From Cristatella mucedo (Eukaryota > Bryozoa > Phylactolaemata > Cristatellidae), in contig WPIO01000050.1 of the NCBI GenBank assembly GCA_009760855.2, forward strand, positions 1,978,501-2,042,500: DNA of 64,000 nt, read 5' to 3'. The notes under the pieces were generated by a model that was not told the DNA's origin, ran no database searches, and saw nothing but the letters and a program-made list of their open reading frames with translations. The position numbers and the translations under genes are program-made. Shown piece by piece: positions 47,600 to 59,599 of this stretch. The first letter of the stretch is position 1; every line of letters begins with the position of its first letter.

Positions 47600-48170
47600 G
47601 TTTCCACGTCGCAATACTTCTCGCTGACATGCGCTGGCTGCCAGTCAAGCTACGCATCGACTTCAAGGTTGTGTCGCTCACTTTTAGCTCATTTCACTCT
47701 TCGCGGCTTCAACCTACCTATTTGACCTACTACAGTACCAGGCTAAATAATGTATCACCCGCTTTTCTGAATCTAACTGCTTACCTAAACCTCGTACAAT
47801 CCCCAAAGTCTGTATAACCGCGTATTACTTCGTATGCACCCAAAGCCTAGGACTCGCTATTTACTTCTGTCACGATATACCCTGACTTGACCACATTTAA
47901 AAAGAAATTGAAAACTCATCTTTTTAGTACGGCATTAAGTAGGTCCCTATGATTCGTTCTTTACGTTCTTATGCGTTCTCACACTGCGCATACTGCCACT
48001 CACTGCACTTCCATACAAACCATATCACCCCTAACCGTGCTGTTCTTGTTATTTGTCGAGCATGCTACCACTAATCATTCGATCGTCTTTCCTTTGCAGC
48101 AAATTTGAAGTGCCTAAAAAAGCTTGAGTTCTCTGAGGGTGCTTTATTAATTGTGTTATTATTGCTGTTT
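47600..48170 (+). mobile_element. LINE family 1, degenerate 3' end
   Basis: Frame 47629-47817 (RWLPVKLRIDFKVVSLTF), then scattered C-terminal words, 3'-UTR and hairpin (AGTGCCTAAAAAAG...GAGGGTGCTTTATT). Present in the A1-B2 intron; the 40 kb relative lacks it. Confidence 0.75.
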
Positions 48171-48985
48171 TTATACTATTAACGTCACCAGCAGTACCCA
48201 GAATGCTTAAGCAACTAAGCTTCGCACTTATGTCGGCATGACAACCTGATAAGAAAACACGCGCGGCAACTGGTTGGTACACCAAAGTTAAGCAATACGC
48301 CTGTAATCACACAGAATAATGTAAGCAAAGCAACACGGAGCAAAACAGATGACTTTACTGTATCGACCAGATACGACAACATGATTGATATAGTGGTGCA
48401 GTGTGTGCGGTCATAGCTAGCACTAATAAAGAAATAAACATTACTGGCAGCTTAAAAATTTCTTCAACCTCAACGAGAACAAAAAAATGAAATCGGAAGA
48501 GTTAAACTTAATAGTTAGGCTTAGCATTGCATCGATGAGCTTTTCGTACGGAAATGTGACTGACAGTGTGTGTTTTAATTCAATAAATGCTGCGACGTGC
48601 AATTAAAAATCCTAACCTCGATCGCGAGTTTCTTGAGAACTTCACGGAAGGTGTGCATAAGTTATCGATTTTAACCGCATTCGACACGCTTGATTACCAT
48701 GCGACGAAAAAGCACGTTACTTACCACAGAACGCTTATCTCAGTCCCGTTGGGGACCTTATAAAGGCAAGAAAGCTAGTTATTTCAGAAACTGCCTCCAG
48801 AGGATGCAGCTCGGGACCGACAGGACGTACGTCAACAGACGTACCTCAGAAAACCCTATTCCACTCACGCCTATTATGCACCACACCTTGGCAGTATGAT
48901 GAGTGCAGCTGAAACTAGCTGCCAAGGCTGCGATTGTCACGTTTCCGTGTGTCTTGTAAGTGTGCAAAACTTGACGAAGGCTTAC

Positions 48986-49269
48986 CTGCAGCCTGATACC
49001 CTGATCCCTTGAGCACACTCCAGGCTTGGTTGTGTAGTCTTTCGAGCAGCGACAGGGCAGAGAGTTCCCGAGTCGCTGGCTTGGCGGACGCCTGATGGCT
49101 ACCATCCGAGATCGACGGCGACGATATCTGTGTCAAAGCTCCGGTTCCCGACGCCGTTTCACCCAGAAGGTGGGCTTCATGATGTCGCGTTTCGTCCGAC
49201 GGCTCAAAATGTTGCTCCTGAGAGCTCGGAAAGCTCATAGGTGGCTGAACCACTAGTATCACTCCAGAA
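48986..49269 (-). CDS. Array gene exon A1
   Basis: A 284-nt exon, acceptor gtacttttgcattcacag, donor GCTGCAG|GTAAGC, phase 2 to phase 1. Contains EPSDETRHHEAHLLGETASG, then SHQASAKPATRELSALSLLE and HNQAWSVLKGSGYQAAG. Paired with B1, 1.27 kb upstream. No cysteine/histidine metal motif; composition Ser/Ala/Gln-rich with one helix-like segment. Confidence 0.7.
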
Positions 49270-49386
49270 CTGTGAATGCAAAAGTACTTGATTGGCTTTT
49301 TCGGTAGAGACGTTAGCGAAATCTAGAAACGCATTCAATTCTAAACAGTCTTTACAAAATACCACATTTGCTGTTTAGGGTTATTT

Positions 49387-49388
<2 letters not shown>

Positions 49389-49462
<74 letters not shown>
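49389..49462. repeat. (TA)n microsatellite
   Basis: A pure TA run just upstream (minus sense) of exon A1's acceptor, about 120 bp away. The equivalent place near 35430 in block 2 has only TTATATAT-like sequence. Confidence 0.97.
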
Positions 49463-49465
<3 letters not shown>

Positions 49466-50539
49466 CGTAAAAGTTGTAGCATGACTTTGTCTCATCGTTA
49501 GGCAAATCAAATTGTGCTGGCTGGAAAACCTGTGAGCAGTACTCGGTATGGCCGACGAAAGTGCTTCGCGTTTGGCCGGCATACATTTTCTTAAAATACG
49601 TCACACCATTCTCATCGGCAGATCCATCTATTAACGACCGCCAAAAAAGCTCTAAGCTGTTCACGAACACTTGTAACCTAAATAGCGCACACTTTGCAGG
49701 CTTAATAGTTGTTTCGACAAACGAGTTATCTTCGAAACACTCAGGAAACGCAACTTAAATATGATCCTCACGCCCACGTAGCTCGTCCAAGCTTTTCCGT
49801 TGGATCACTGGAACTACCGAGAAGACAAAAACAGAGGGTTCAGCTTGCGACTCTGGAGCCTTCTGACTGGATGTTGCCGTCGATCAGGGTTCTAATGCCA
49901 ACTTTAAAATCGTTAAGATGCGATAGCACCGTGCTGAAAGCGCTTGCCGGCACCGACCAATCATGCACGCGTTTCTCGATGCCGGTTGAACTGAAGCGTA
50001 CGACTGAATCGAACTCAAGCGATGGATCGCGCCCGATAGAACGAGCCGCCGACGCTCTATGGTTGACGAAAATAGTGGCTTTCGGTTAGTTTTTGCTTTG
50101 CGTTTCTTGAAATGAGTCACATCATTCTCATTGGCAGACCTGTAAAATCACGGCTGCTGATAAAAGAGCTCGACGCTATTCGCAAGCACCTTTAACCCAA
50201 TGAGCGTTGTAAGTGCAATACTGAGTGAGACCAAGAGGACAGCCTCTCCTTTTACCCATAAAAAAGACTCGGCAACCGCAACTTTAGGTTGACCTTCACA
50301 CTTAGGCAGCACAGCTGCTCGTCTCCGTCGAATTCAGCACTCTGACTTAGTCGGCTGTGCGAGAGCCAATGGAGAGCTCTGCTCGCGATTCGACTGCTTC
50401 CTAATCGTCAATTGGGGTTTGAATGCTGTGTTTTCAAATAGTTGAGCTTGCGATCAAAGCAGCCTGCCAGCTTGCACTGAAGGCAGGTGGGCAATGGAGC
50501 GCGCCAATTCAAAAGAGCCGCCGATGCTGCATGGCTCAC

Positions 50540-50669
50540 CTGCTTCCAGCGATTGGATGAATGCAGCTCTGCCCAAGCTCGTCCAGCTTCTGTTGTGCTC
50601 TCGCATCGTTCGTAGCATCTCGGTCTCCAGAGTTGGAGCCGGCATCACTATCTGGGCGAATGCCCGTGC
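50540..50669 (-). CDS. Array gene exon B1
   Basis: A 130-nt exon, acceptor ttcgaatttcttag, donor AAGCAG|GTGAGCC, phase 1 to phase 2. It begins (G)TGIRPDSDAGSNSGDRDAT and ends IHPIAGSR. Follows A0 (phase-1 exit). Closest to B3. Confidence 0.7.
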
Positions 50670-51557
50670 CTAAGAAATTCGAAATATGAAATCTATGTGC
50701 CAGCAGTAAACGCTACCACGAGTTTCCAGTATGCGGCATCGGGGCACAGCCAAAGCACTGTTCAAGAAGCTTTTTTGTGAGGAGCAAGCGACAAACGGCC
50801 GCACCCATCCAATCGTCACACGCTATCGCAGTAGGTATTTCACGTGTGCTCTGAGAAAAGTAAATTTGTATACTGGTGCATTGCAAAGCACTCAAGGAAA
50901 AGCAACAGCGAAGGACAACTTCTGGTTTGCACTTTAGTTTTTCTCTGTGAGTACTGCATGAGTAGGCAAGTATCGTGATCAGAACAGCATCCGTAAACAT
51001 GCACAAATGAGCCGTTAGCTAATAGCGTGCCTCGCTAGCTTAGACAGTAGTTGGAGGATCCGGCAGGACACTTATCAGTTGCTTTACAGCTCAGCTAGTG
51101 GAATCGAGCTGTTTCTCAACAGTGGATTCGTCCAATGACTGAGTCAGCAATCGTCAGTGGAAATTGGTAGATGTAACTGGTTGGATAGCTGCTAGTGACT
51201 GCAGTGCAGCAGAAGCTCGTGGGTATTAAGTTTAGATTTAGCAGATTGAAATTAAATGCTTTTGCCGAATCAAGCTGTTGCGACATTCAGCAATGCTATG
51301 CCAGAGCGAACAGCTTTGGTGTGCAAACTGGCTGTCGCTACCTCAGTAGTGAGCACTTGGAAAGACACTCGTGGTTGACACACGTGGTTTTTGCACGTCC
51401 GTTGACGTTGACCGTTGACGCGCACGTCCATTAAAGAGCGATAAAGATGCCTTCTCCAAAGAATATAGCGATATTACTTAGGTAAAGCGACGAAGGGTGC
51501 ATGGTTACAAGCCGCGAAGCTCGGCAAAATATCGACGAGACTTGCACATCAGCTGTA

Positions 51558-51990
51558 GCAATGTAATGTAATGTAATGTACCTCCGTCAGTAACTCCACA
51601 AAGTCATAAAGACCATGTGGGTGTTACGCAGGAGAGTTTTGTATAGTGCACTCACAGCCTAAGCGGCTTTCGGTACGCATTCGGTACCCAACAGACTTCG
51701 TCTCACGCAACAAAGAGAAAGTGGGAAGCGTAGCAGAGTCAGGAGAGCAGTTGAGGTAGTGAGTAGCATAGAAGTAGCAGCTCAGGACCGCTGAAAAAGA
51801 TGTGCCGTAGTCGGCAGTTGGAGAGTAGTTGTCGTTGCGTAAGAATTGTGGAAGCGAGTTCCACAGTCTAGGACCTGCAGAACTAAAGCTTCTGTCGCCA
51901 ACTGTCTTTAAGCGGAGGAATGGGACAGCTAATTTATTGTCCACGCAGGACCTGAGTGCGCGAACTGGCTGAAACTGATGCAGCAGTAGC
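51558..51990 (-). mobile_element. LINE family 2, 3' end, minus strand
   Basis: In reverse: (ACATT)n tail (AATGTAATGTAATG at the left edge), 3'-UTR, then frame 52028-51624 matching 37220-37570 (LRSCVDNKLAVPFLRLKTVG to RTESRLGCE). Inserted in block 1 only. In block 2 the host sequence is continuous near 37.80-37.83 kb. Confidence 0.88.
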
Positions 51991-52149
51991 CTTGTCATTC
52001 GCCAAACATTACTGCAGCAACTAAACAAATAAATAGAGCGCCTATTTATAAACTTGCATCAGTATACTAGGTTTATTTATTTATTGTATATGCATATCTG
52101 ATAGACACATAACCTACGTACATACAATTGTAAAGAGATATAGAGACAC

Positions 52150-52411
52150 AGAGAAATACACACACGCAGAGGCACAAACACATACACATAGGCGCAGACA
52201 AACGGACACACACAGACACTCATGCTGACAGAGACAGACACTCACACTGACAGACACAAAAGCACACAGACAAACAGGCAAAGTCAGACACATGCACTCA
52301 CACAAACACACACACACACACACGCACGCACGCACGCACGCACACACATACATACACACACGCACATACAAACATACGTACACACACACATGAACACACA
52401 TACACATATCC

Positions 52412-52476
<65 letters not shown>

Positions 52477-52480
52477 CACA
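52150..52480. repeat. (CA)n-rich tract
   Basis: Long imperfect ACAC, ACGC and GACACA repeats with a pure (CA)n core at about 52430-52472. All ORFs across it are repeat artefacts. Confidence 0.95.
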
Positions 52481-52790
52481 TACTCAGGCTAACACAGAGA
52501 CAATCGCAAACACTGTCAGCTGTGCCAAAGACTGCTGAAAAAAGTATATACAAATAAACGTCATGTAAATATATTTATGAAAATATGTACACGTATACAT
52601 TGTTTTATGCTCATTGTTGATTGTACATGTTTACTAAATATAGAGAGAAAGTCCTTAAGCTACAACATGGGTCACTTGGGTAAATTGGCAAGATAGAGCA
52701 CTTTTCTTAACCAGCAAGACGACTCAGGGTTTGCTTGTGGAACGGGAGTGACTGACTCCGTGAAATGAGTCTCCAGGCAGTGAGCTGCTC

Positions 52791-53042
<252 letters not shown>

Positions 53043-53459
53043 AGCCCTTATTGCCGGTTAGTCATGGCTTCAAAGACTGTATTGATGAACGAAATTCGTT
53101 TGACGTTTAACCCAGTCGGTTCATCACTACCGCTGATATTATTTCCCCTCTAAGGCTGTGGGGCGTCTATGGCGTTAGAAGGGTATCAATGATCGGGCGA
53201 CGGGTGCAGTAAGATACTCCACAACAAAAATAACTCGGACTATGCAAATATGCGCGTCAACCAGCTAAAGCTCTGCAGTCATTTGCGTAGCAGCACCTAA
53301 GAGAACTTAATTTCTCTCTTGGAGCTTAGCAACCGGTGGCTGGCCGGTGGTTTCGTGCTAAAGCTAGCGTAAATCCACACTTAATGGCTACAGGTTAGAA
53401 GACCAAGTTTTGAGCAACGCTCACCAAATAATAAGCATGTCAGATTAAAAAAAAACATT

Positions 53460-53735
53460 CTAGCATTTAGTGGGTCCCTGTGATTCGTCCTTCGTGCGCT
53501 TATGCGTGCTGACACTGTGCATGCTGCCACTAACAACATTAGCATGCTGACCCTGTGCATGTCACCCCTTACCATATTATTCATTTTGTTTGTTTTTCAA
53601 GCATGATTTTACTTACCATTCAATTGCATTTCCCTTTGCAGCAAATGTAAAGCGCCTAGAAAGAGATTAAGTTCTCTGAGGGCGCTTTATCAAGTGCATT
53701 ACTATCATTATTATTATTATTATTATTATTATTAG
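53460..53735 (+). mobile_element. LINE family 1, extreme 3' end
   Basis: Begins near CATTTAGTGGGTCCCTGTGATTCG (end of ORF), followed by the full 3'-UTR, hairpin and a long (ATT)n tail. Severely 5'-truncated, little decay. Confidence 0.88.
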
Positions 53736-53794
53736 TCCACCGATTGGTTACGACGTTACAAAAAAATACTAGCTGACTTGACAGCCTCTTTTGT

Positions 53795-53945
53795 ATAGGG
53801 ACAGGAGAACCTTCGTTTCTGTCACTGCCGCTTGCAATTTCGATAAAGGAGCGCCTATTGCAGGATTCAAACCCACGACTTCGGGACCGTGGTTATATAC
53901 AACAACCACCTTACCTAGTGTCCAACCATGGCTTACCACAAGCAA
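53795..53945 (-). mobile_element. tRNA-like SINE candidate, minus strand
   Basis: In reverse: CACTAGGTAAGGTGGTTG (box A-like) and GTCGTGGGTTTGAATCCTGC (good box B). Not the LINE-tailed SINE; related to 17405-17600. Confidence 0.5.
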
Positions 53946-54174
53946 ATGAAATTGGTGTGCTGTCTGCGCGCCCAGTCACTGTAAGCCCTGATAAAGAAGT
54001 AGACACTCTGGGGCAGCTTGAAGACCTCACTCTATGGGAGGTCAGGAGAGATGAGATTAAATGCGTAATTGCGTAAAGCTTTTCCTCGCATCGGACATCT
54101 CCTCTTGAGTAAATCTGATCCACTGCTTGCGATTTAACCCAATCAATGCAACGACGGACAGTTGATAATGATAA

Positions 54175-54950
54175 AAATAATAATAATAACACGATCCTAC
54201 ACTGCCCTTGGAGAACTGAATCCCTTTGTAGGTACTTTACAGATGCTGGAAAGAAAGCATCACCGCACGATTTGTTGTAACATCCTCATTCACCAGGCAG
54301 TGTAAGCAGGCATGTACACGCGAATGACGAACAACAAAGAAAGACTAAATGATGTAACGAGTAGGTTAATTTTTAAGCGAATGTCGTAGGTAACATTCGA
54401 AAGCAGGCGCGGACTATGGAGTTGCTTTTGAACTAAAAGTGCAGCTGCTTTGTAACATGCCAGGGGACGTTTTCACATGCTTAGGCGGAGCGTTCCAGTA
54501 TTTTTGAGCATACAAACTAAAGACACAGTCTCCCAAGGATTTAAGGCTCGTTTGAGGTAGAGGTAAACGATTGGATTCCGAAAGGCGAGTTGTACAATGC
54601 TTAGCATAGAGATGGGAGTGGATCTGATAGCTATTCTGGAGCCAAAGGTTGCTAGGTCTAACAAGGGAGGAACCGAACCTTAAAGTCAATTCGTTGCTTG
54701 GCTGGAAGCCAGTGCAGATCGCGAAAAGCAGTGCGATGATGCAGCTGCGACGCTCAATACTGAAAAGCTAGCAGCAGAGTTTTGCACCAAATGAATGCGC
54801 GCAATTGCAAAGGCCAGTAGACTCAGAAAGCTGTGAGTTACAGAAGGAAGTCTAGACGGGGTATCACAAATGCATAGACCAGGTTTGATGTAGTATTCCT
54901 AAGCAACCTCAGATTTCAGCTATAGCCTGGCGAATTGAATAAATGTATAA
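54175..54950 (-). mobile_element. LINE family 1, degenerate 3' end, minus strand
   Basis: (ATT)n tail at the left, hairpin, then decayed C-terminal words (TCAATTCGTTGCTTGGCTGGAAGCC reverse of the LPVKQRID segment). Lies in the A0-B1 intron. Confidence 0.75.
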
Positions 54951-55371
54951 GCAAATTTATTAAATGGCCCGAATCTCGGTCTCTTGCCAAGAGAGCGTGT
55001 TACTAAAAGAGGCATTTAAATCAAAGTTTGCAAATACTTTCGGTACGCCTCATTGCATGCGACGCGCAGCACGAAACTGACTTCAGACTCATTTCAGTTA
55101 AAAATACCACGAGCTGGCAAGCACGACACTTACTGCCGTCGCTGCCTCCGAATGACGCAGCACAGAACCGTGAGTGCACAAAGCCACGGACGTAAAGCAG
55201 AAATGGAGATAAAAGCGGAAACCGCGATACGATTTAACTTGCAGGCGCCGAGGCGAGAACAGCGCCGAGGCGTCACGACGGGTGCAGCGAAAACCGACGA
55301 AAAAATCGAGGCCACGATCGACACGCTTCGCTACGTTCGACTAGAGCGCAAAACTTGTAGCGCCGACTTAC

Positions 55372-55512
55372 CGGAGGCCGCGTATTCTCTTGAATCGTTC
55401 CGTGCTCGGTAGCCAAGTCTTTCTCGCGGCGACTCGCCTGCGAGTTCACTATTCGCTGCCTCGACGTATGCCCTTTCGCGACCTTCCAAGCTCAGCTGCC
55501 ACACCGTCTGCT

Positions 55513-55546
<34 letters not shown>

Positions 55547-55795
55547 CCCTTCGAGTGTGCGAGCTTCAAACGGTCGCGTCGAGTCCGATGGCCCCGAGGG
55601 CGGCTCGTGTGCGCCCGGGAAGCTGCAGGCGGGCGACGATACGTCTGAGCGTCCTGCGACGCCTCCACGAGTTGACGTCGAGTTGAGTTCCTGCCGCTGA
55701 ACTCCAGCCGTCGACCGCGCCACACGCTCCGCTGGCGGCGGCGCCGCCGCTTCGTCGTCATCCTCCGACGAGCAATCGCAATAAAGCTCGCTCAT
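55372..55795 (-). CDS. Array gene first exon A0 (start codon)
   Basis: ATG at 55795 directly follows an in-frame TAA, so it is the first usable start. The 424-nt coding part ends at donor GCCTCCG|GTAAGTC in phase 1, which B1 accepts. The N-terminus is acidic (MSELYCDCSSEDDDEAAA). It then has A-type features: GPSDSTRPFEARTLEGT, a polyalanine run, and AYVEAANSELAGESPRERL before YAASG, aligning with A1-A5. A0 is thus the founder-like, GC-rich member joined to the promoter. Confidence 0.7.
55514..55545. repeat. (GCC)n triplet repeat inside exon A0
   Basis: Encodes the polyalanine run of A0 on the minus strand; likely length-polymorphic in steps of whole codons. Confidence 0.9.
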
Positions 55796-55995
55796 TTATC
55801 GCCTCGGCGATGTGCGATCGATCCGAGAGGGTCCGGCTATTGGTTGAGAGTGAGCGAAAGTGGCGAGCCTGCTACGCTAACGTTGAACTAAAACTACAGC
55901 CTCATTCAAAGCAGATCAAGCGCAGCCGCCCGCCAAGTTACGTAATGCTGGTACGTTTATTTGCTAGTGGGCAGGTGCTCGAGCGAATTTATATA
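55796..55995 (-). promoter_or_regulatory. Core promoter and 5' UTR of the array gene
   Basis: On the minus strand a TATA box (CCTATATAAATT, 55988-55995) lies about 195 bp upstream of the ATG. Transcription would start near 55960. The surrounding DNA is a GC-rich island. A CCAAT word is present near 55836 but lies downstream of the TATA box and is probably not functional. Confidence 0.5.
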
Positions 55996-56149
55996 GGCTA
56001 TTGCGGTTTTTATTTGACGCCGCTGAAGATCTTGTTAGGCGCATACCTCTTGTTTCTGGAAGAAAGACCTTTTGATGTGTATTCGTATATTCCGAAGACA
56101 ATCGAGGATGACTATCAACCGCTTCGCGACGCTTTGATAACTTTACTGG

Positions 56150-57320
56150 CTAGTCCGGCCAGTAAAGAGCGACCGTTGCACGCGGGTATGGCAAACGTTG
56201 CTTGGATCGAGGAGACCGACAAGAGCGACCAGAAGCGGCAGCAGCAATCGCCGTTGGCGTGCCGGGCGTCAGAGGTTTGGCAGGCTGCAACCGCGCGGCA
56301 CGCAACGACGGCGATCCAAGCTGAGATGGCCTGCCCGGCTCCAATGGTGTGTCACGAGGCGACGGCGTCCTAAGAGGCGACTGTCAGCCGCGGGGCGGAC
56401 GCGTACGTCAGAGAAACGTTAGCGTCCAGTTGAAAGGCGACAGCGTCCGGAGGAGAGGCGGCACAGGCCGCAGAGTTGGCGTGGGCCCAAGATGCGGCAC
56501 AGGACGGACCGGCGGAGGCAGCGTCCACAGAGGCGGCGGTGTTCAGCTGTGTGCGCCGGAGATGCGGCAGCGTCCACCAGAGACGTGGCGGCGGCGGCCG
56601 GGGAGGTCAGCGAGTCGGAGCCAATGGTTCCGGAGAAGACGGCGGTAGGGAGCGAAGCGGCTTCGGCTGGAAAGTGCTACGCGCCACCCTCAGAAGGCGT
56701 GCGAGACATTTGCCAAGCGACGAGTGGCAGAGGAAAGAGACACGGACCTGACCCGTGGCTATGGGGAAAGACTAGCAGCAATGCTCCAGCGGTGCAAAGA
56801 GGCTGCTGATTTAAGCAGCATGCTGCTTTCTAAAGGGCCGTGCTCCAGTGCGCCTCCTTCGAGCGGCTGCGATGTAGTCTGCCTGCTGAGACAGTTTAAA
56901 GCTGCTGCTGGGATTGGGATCCATAGATCAGGAAGGCAGGTGATTTCGTTTAAGTGTCGGTCATGTTAACAGATGGTTGCTTGACTGTGATGGGGCTGTA
57001 GGGTTGTAAAGTGTTTTTTCCTTGTGCGGTGCAACGATTCCTAAACGTATTACTGCTGAGATTTGCGATCTTGAAATCATGGGGCCAATTGGTATTATGG
57101 TTTATTGAGGGTTTATGGTTTTATGAGTCAAGTTTTTATATGCGATTATGGTTGAATGAGTTTATGTTTTACGAGGGTGAGTCACTGCAGGTACGGGAAG
57201 AGGCAGTGGTAACTAGGACAAAGGCAGAGGGGAAACAACGGTGCGGTGTATCGCTGCTAGTGTGGACGGAACGCACCAGTGTTGAAGCCCTCACTCGGCG
57301 TATGCCTTTCCTCGTTTGTG
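56150..57320. repeat. GC-rich degenerate-triplet segment, copy 1
   Basis: GAGGCG/GACGGCG-type triplets with Ala/Glu/Thr-rich plus frames that do not stay open, followed by GGTTTTATGG-type T-rich sequence and AGGCAGTGGTAACTAGGAC (about 57202-57220). The same order recurs at 59.7-61.25 kb. Whether either copy encodes a protein is unclear. Confidence 0.5.
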
Positions 57321-57399
57321 CTGCCGGCGAGTGCACGCTGACGGAGCGTCAGCTTACAGCTTCAGCTGATCGCGGAGAAATACACGAACGTGCACCACA

Positions 57400-57700
57400 G
57401 AGTTCTGCTGCTCGAACATCATGTGCTGCTTTGAATACGGAACCAAAAGCTACACTATAAATACTATAGCCAATATATAAAGCTTCAATAAAGCCGGGAT
57501 AGAATGCGGGAAGGTAAAGGATTTCTTTTTGCCGCCCAGTGAGAACATTTTGGATGATGGAGACATATGCATCGGTGGACATGTTTCGACGGCCACCGCT
57601 CTTCATTGATTTCAGTTTTCTATACTTGAAAGCCTTGAGGACTAATCCGCTTCTCGCACTAACTTCCGTGCTTAAACTATGTAAATTACGAAATGGGGGT
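57400..57700 (-). pseudogene. Possible short-chain dehydrogenase/reductase C-terminal fragment
   Basis: The minus frame 57735-57349 contains GGRRNMSTDAYVSIIQNVLT, then RQKEILYLPAFYPG and a hydrophobic stretch. This pattern (MST/MSP, helix, KKEI-x-L-P, C-terminal hydrophobic helix) resembles the end of DHRS7/11-beta-HSD-like SDR enzymes from family knowledge. The catalytic YxxxK and cofactor motifs are not seen nearby. It may be a last exon or a relic. Weak. Confidence 0.3.
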
Positions 57701-57779
57701 AAGATTTCTGCACCATTTGAGGACTTTTCAGACAACCGGATAAGTCATTTACGCAGAACTTCTCTTCAAATGCAGTAAT

Positions 57780-58330
57780 TATCTAATTAATAACATTGTA
57801 TATAGGGAAAAAGATGCAAAACCGATATTGATCCGCTTACTTCGCATATTGCTGCTAAAGAATATTAAAAAGCGAGCTCGTATCATGCCGTTCGTCACGC
57901 TTAGACAAGCAGGCGCAGCGTATAAGTATCATGCTCTTAGCCCAGAAGGTAAAGTGATTATTTTTCCACGACTCAGGTGAATCCTGCAGTGGGCAGCGGT
58001 ACATTATCGTCCACTTCCAGGGCTAGTGATAACCGCAAAGACTCTTCTGCTGATGTAGAAATGAGGCTATTAAATCAGTCACTTTTTCATGCTTTCGCAT
58101 GATTTTGGGATTCTAAATTTTGTTCGTGCCCTTTTAAAGCTCTGAGCACCTTCCCGACTGGCGTCACCACTCCCCCTTCCTTGACGTGTTAAACACGCAT
58201 TTTTCCAAAAACAATTTTTGGAACTTTTTGAAGATTTACTTAGTTTGAGTATTTGATACAGTGCGATTCATTACTAATGGCTTCCAGTTGATCAATGGAT
58301 ACAGAGTCGAGTTTGTACATTGACAGACAA
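57780..58330. other. No gene recognised; SINE-like remnant
   Basis: Around 58020-58080 GGCTAGTGATAACCGCAAAG and TCTTCT repeat the second SINE candidate at 17.5 kb. Otherwise unremarkable. Confidence 0.35.
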
Positions 58331-58339
58331 TGTTTGCAA

Positions 58340-58760
58340 CGGCTTGGCTCCTTAATACCTAGCTGAGGTTCTGCATCAGTTGCAGTCTCTTTGTACCCTC
58401 ATGTTTTTTATTGAAAATAAATTTACCCATTCAATTTAACACTTTAAGGCCGCTAGCGATCGTCGCTTTTTCTGTGGACTCTGTACTGCGTAGTTCACTG
58501 CAATAATTCTCAGGCAACGATATCCATTCTCCTGCTGCCGATAGTGGCATATCATTTTCAGCCATTGCCCGACTGGCATGCTGAGTTTGCAGTGCTTCAT
58601 GCGTTCTCTTTATTTTCAGTGATATGAAGTCGGTGTGCCACTACGTCTAACTGAAAGCTACTGACACTTGGTGTACTCAATAGAAACCTTGATAGCGCAA
58701 CACCAAGTTAGTCTATGTGGCTTGGTGGAGTTAGTAAATAGAAATAAATTACAGGAGGAA
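58340..58760 (+). mobile_element. LINE family 2, degenerate fragment
   Basis: ACGGCTTGGCTCCTTAATACC, TTCTGCATCAGTTGCAG and GGCAACGATATCCATTCTCC, then GTCTATGTGGCTTGGTGGAG, follow the order of 37180-37610 but with frameshifts. Confidence 0.65.
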
Positions 58761-58769
58761 ATAAACTAC

Positions 58770-59455
58770 ATTATGTTACTTGACAAAAGCATTCGATGCT
58801 CTCATTGGCATACATTTCCAAAGTTTCTACATAACCAATCAATATTGTGATGACGCACAAAAATATTTCACCTCACTATAAGCTGTATAATGTATTTAAT
58901 ACATTTTTATTCCTTGCATTGACGCGCCTTTACAAGAAAAATATATGGCTAAAATCATTCAAATACTCCTGGCTTCACCTTTCCCTCCGATCAATGTTTT
59001 TCTATCCGCGCTCTTTTCACAATCCCTTGTAACCCCGTTTACTCTCGTGGGTATTTTGTAGCGCCGGCAGTGTGCCCAGTGAAATATCGGGCAAGGAATC
59101 GGGATTGATCGAAGTACCGGCCATTTCTGCGTGATAATTTAGGAACACGCATGTTCTGTATCAGTTGCAAGAAAAAAAAGAGTTTATAAACTTATGACAT
59201 CAGCATAGGAGTGAGTGTATAACAAATGTTGCCAGTTGGCTGCTCGACTCGGAGCTGAGGCTCAACGAGAGCTGCATCGCGCGGCGAAAGTATCATTTCA
59301 TGCCACAGCCCACCAAGCATGACCACGCGCTTCTCGAATGACTTTGATAACCGCGCTTTCAAGCGCGGGCGGCAGAGCGCAACTGCTGTGCTCGGGGATG
59401 CTAAAAGCTATTCGGACTGATGGGGCGACTGACTGAAGCTACCGGAAGCGGCACA
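58770..59455. other. No gene recognised
   Basis: AT-rich, then moving into GC-richer sequence after 59220. Short frames at 58668-58850 and 58847-59032 lack support. Confidence 0.4.
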
Positions 59456-59459
59456 GCAA

Positions 59460-59530
59460 TAACAACACTCCATAAAGCGCCCTCTGACAGCTCCGTCTTT
59501 CTCTAAGCACTTTACGCTTTCTGCAACAGC
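59460..59530 (-). mobile_element. LINE family 1, terminal hairpin fragment
   Basis: AACACTCCATAAAGCGCCCTC...CTAAGCACTTTACGC matches the reverse of the LINE 3' end. Only the hairpin remains. Confidence 0.65.
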
Positions 59531-59599
59531 GGACGGCTTGCCAGTCTACGACCGCGGCACAAAACGGGGAAGGAGCATGGCGGCGGTGGAGTTCGGTAA

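Larger units (their letters stand above)
42100..52100. repeat. Duplicated block 1 (B1-A1-B2-A2)
   Basis: Colinear with 30.8-38.0 kb over exons and introns. The 42.9-43.35 and 31.7-32.1 kb parts are nearly identical. Block-specific LINE insertions lie at 44.90-45.54 and 51.56-51.99 kb. Confidence 0.8.

Noticed and set aside
48700-48830. Possible extra exon ending in a conserved GTAAGT donor (also near 41060 and 55130)
   Set aside because: No conserved acceptor or open frame goes with it, and the copy at 30.68 kb has lost the GT.
55810-56373. 187-codon plus-strand ORF starting 15 bp from the A0 start codon
   Set aside because: It covers the proposed 5' UTR, TATA box and upstream island of the array gene, has no motif, and its second half is triplet-biased GC-rich DNA. 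Coding on both strands with starts 15 bp apart is unlikely.
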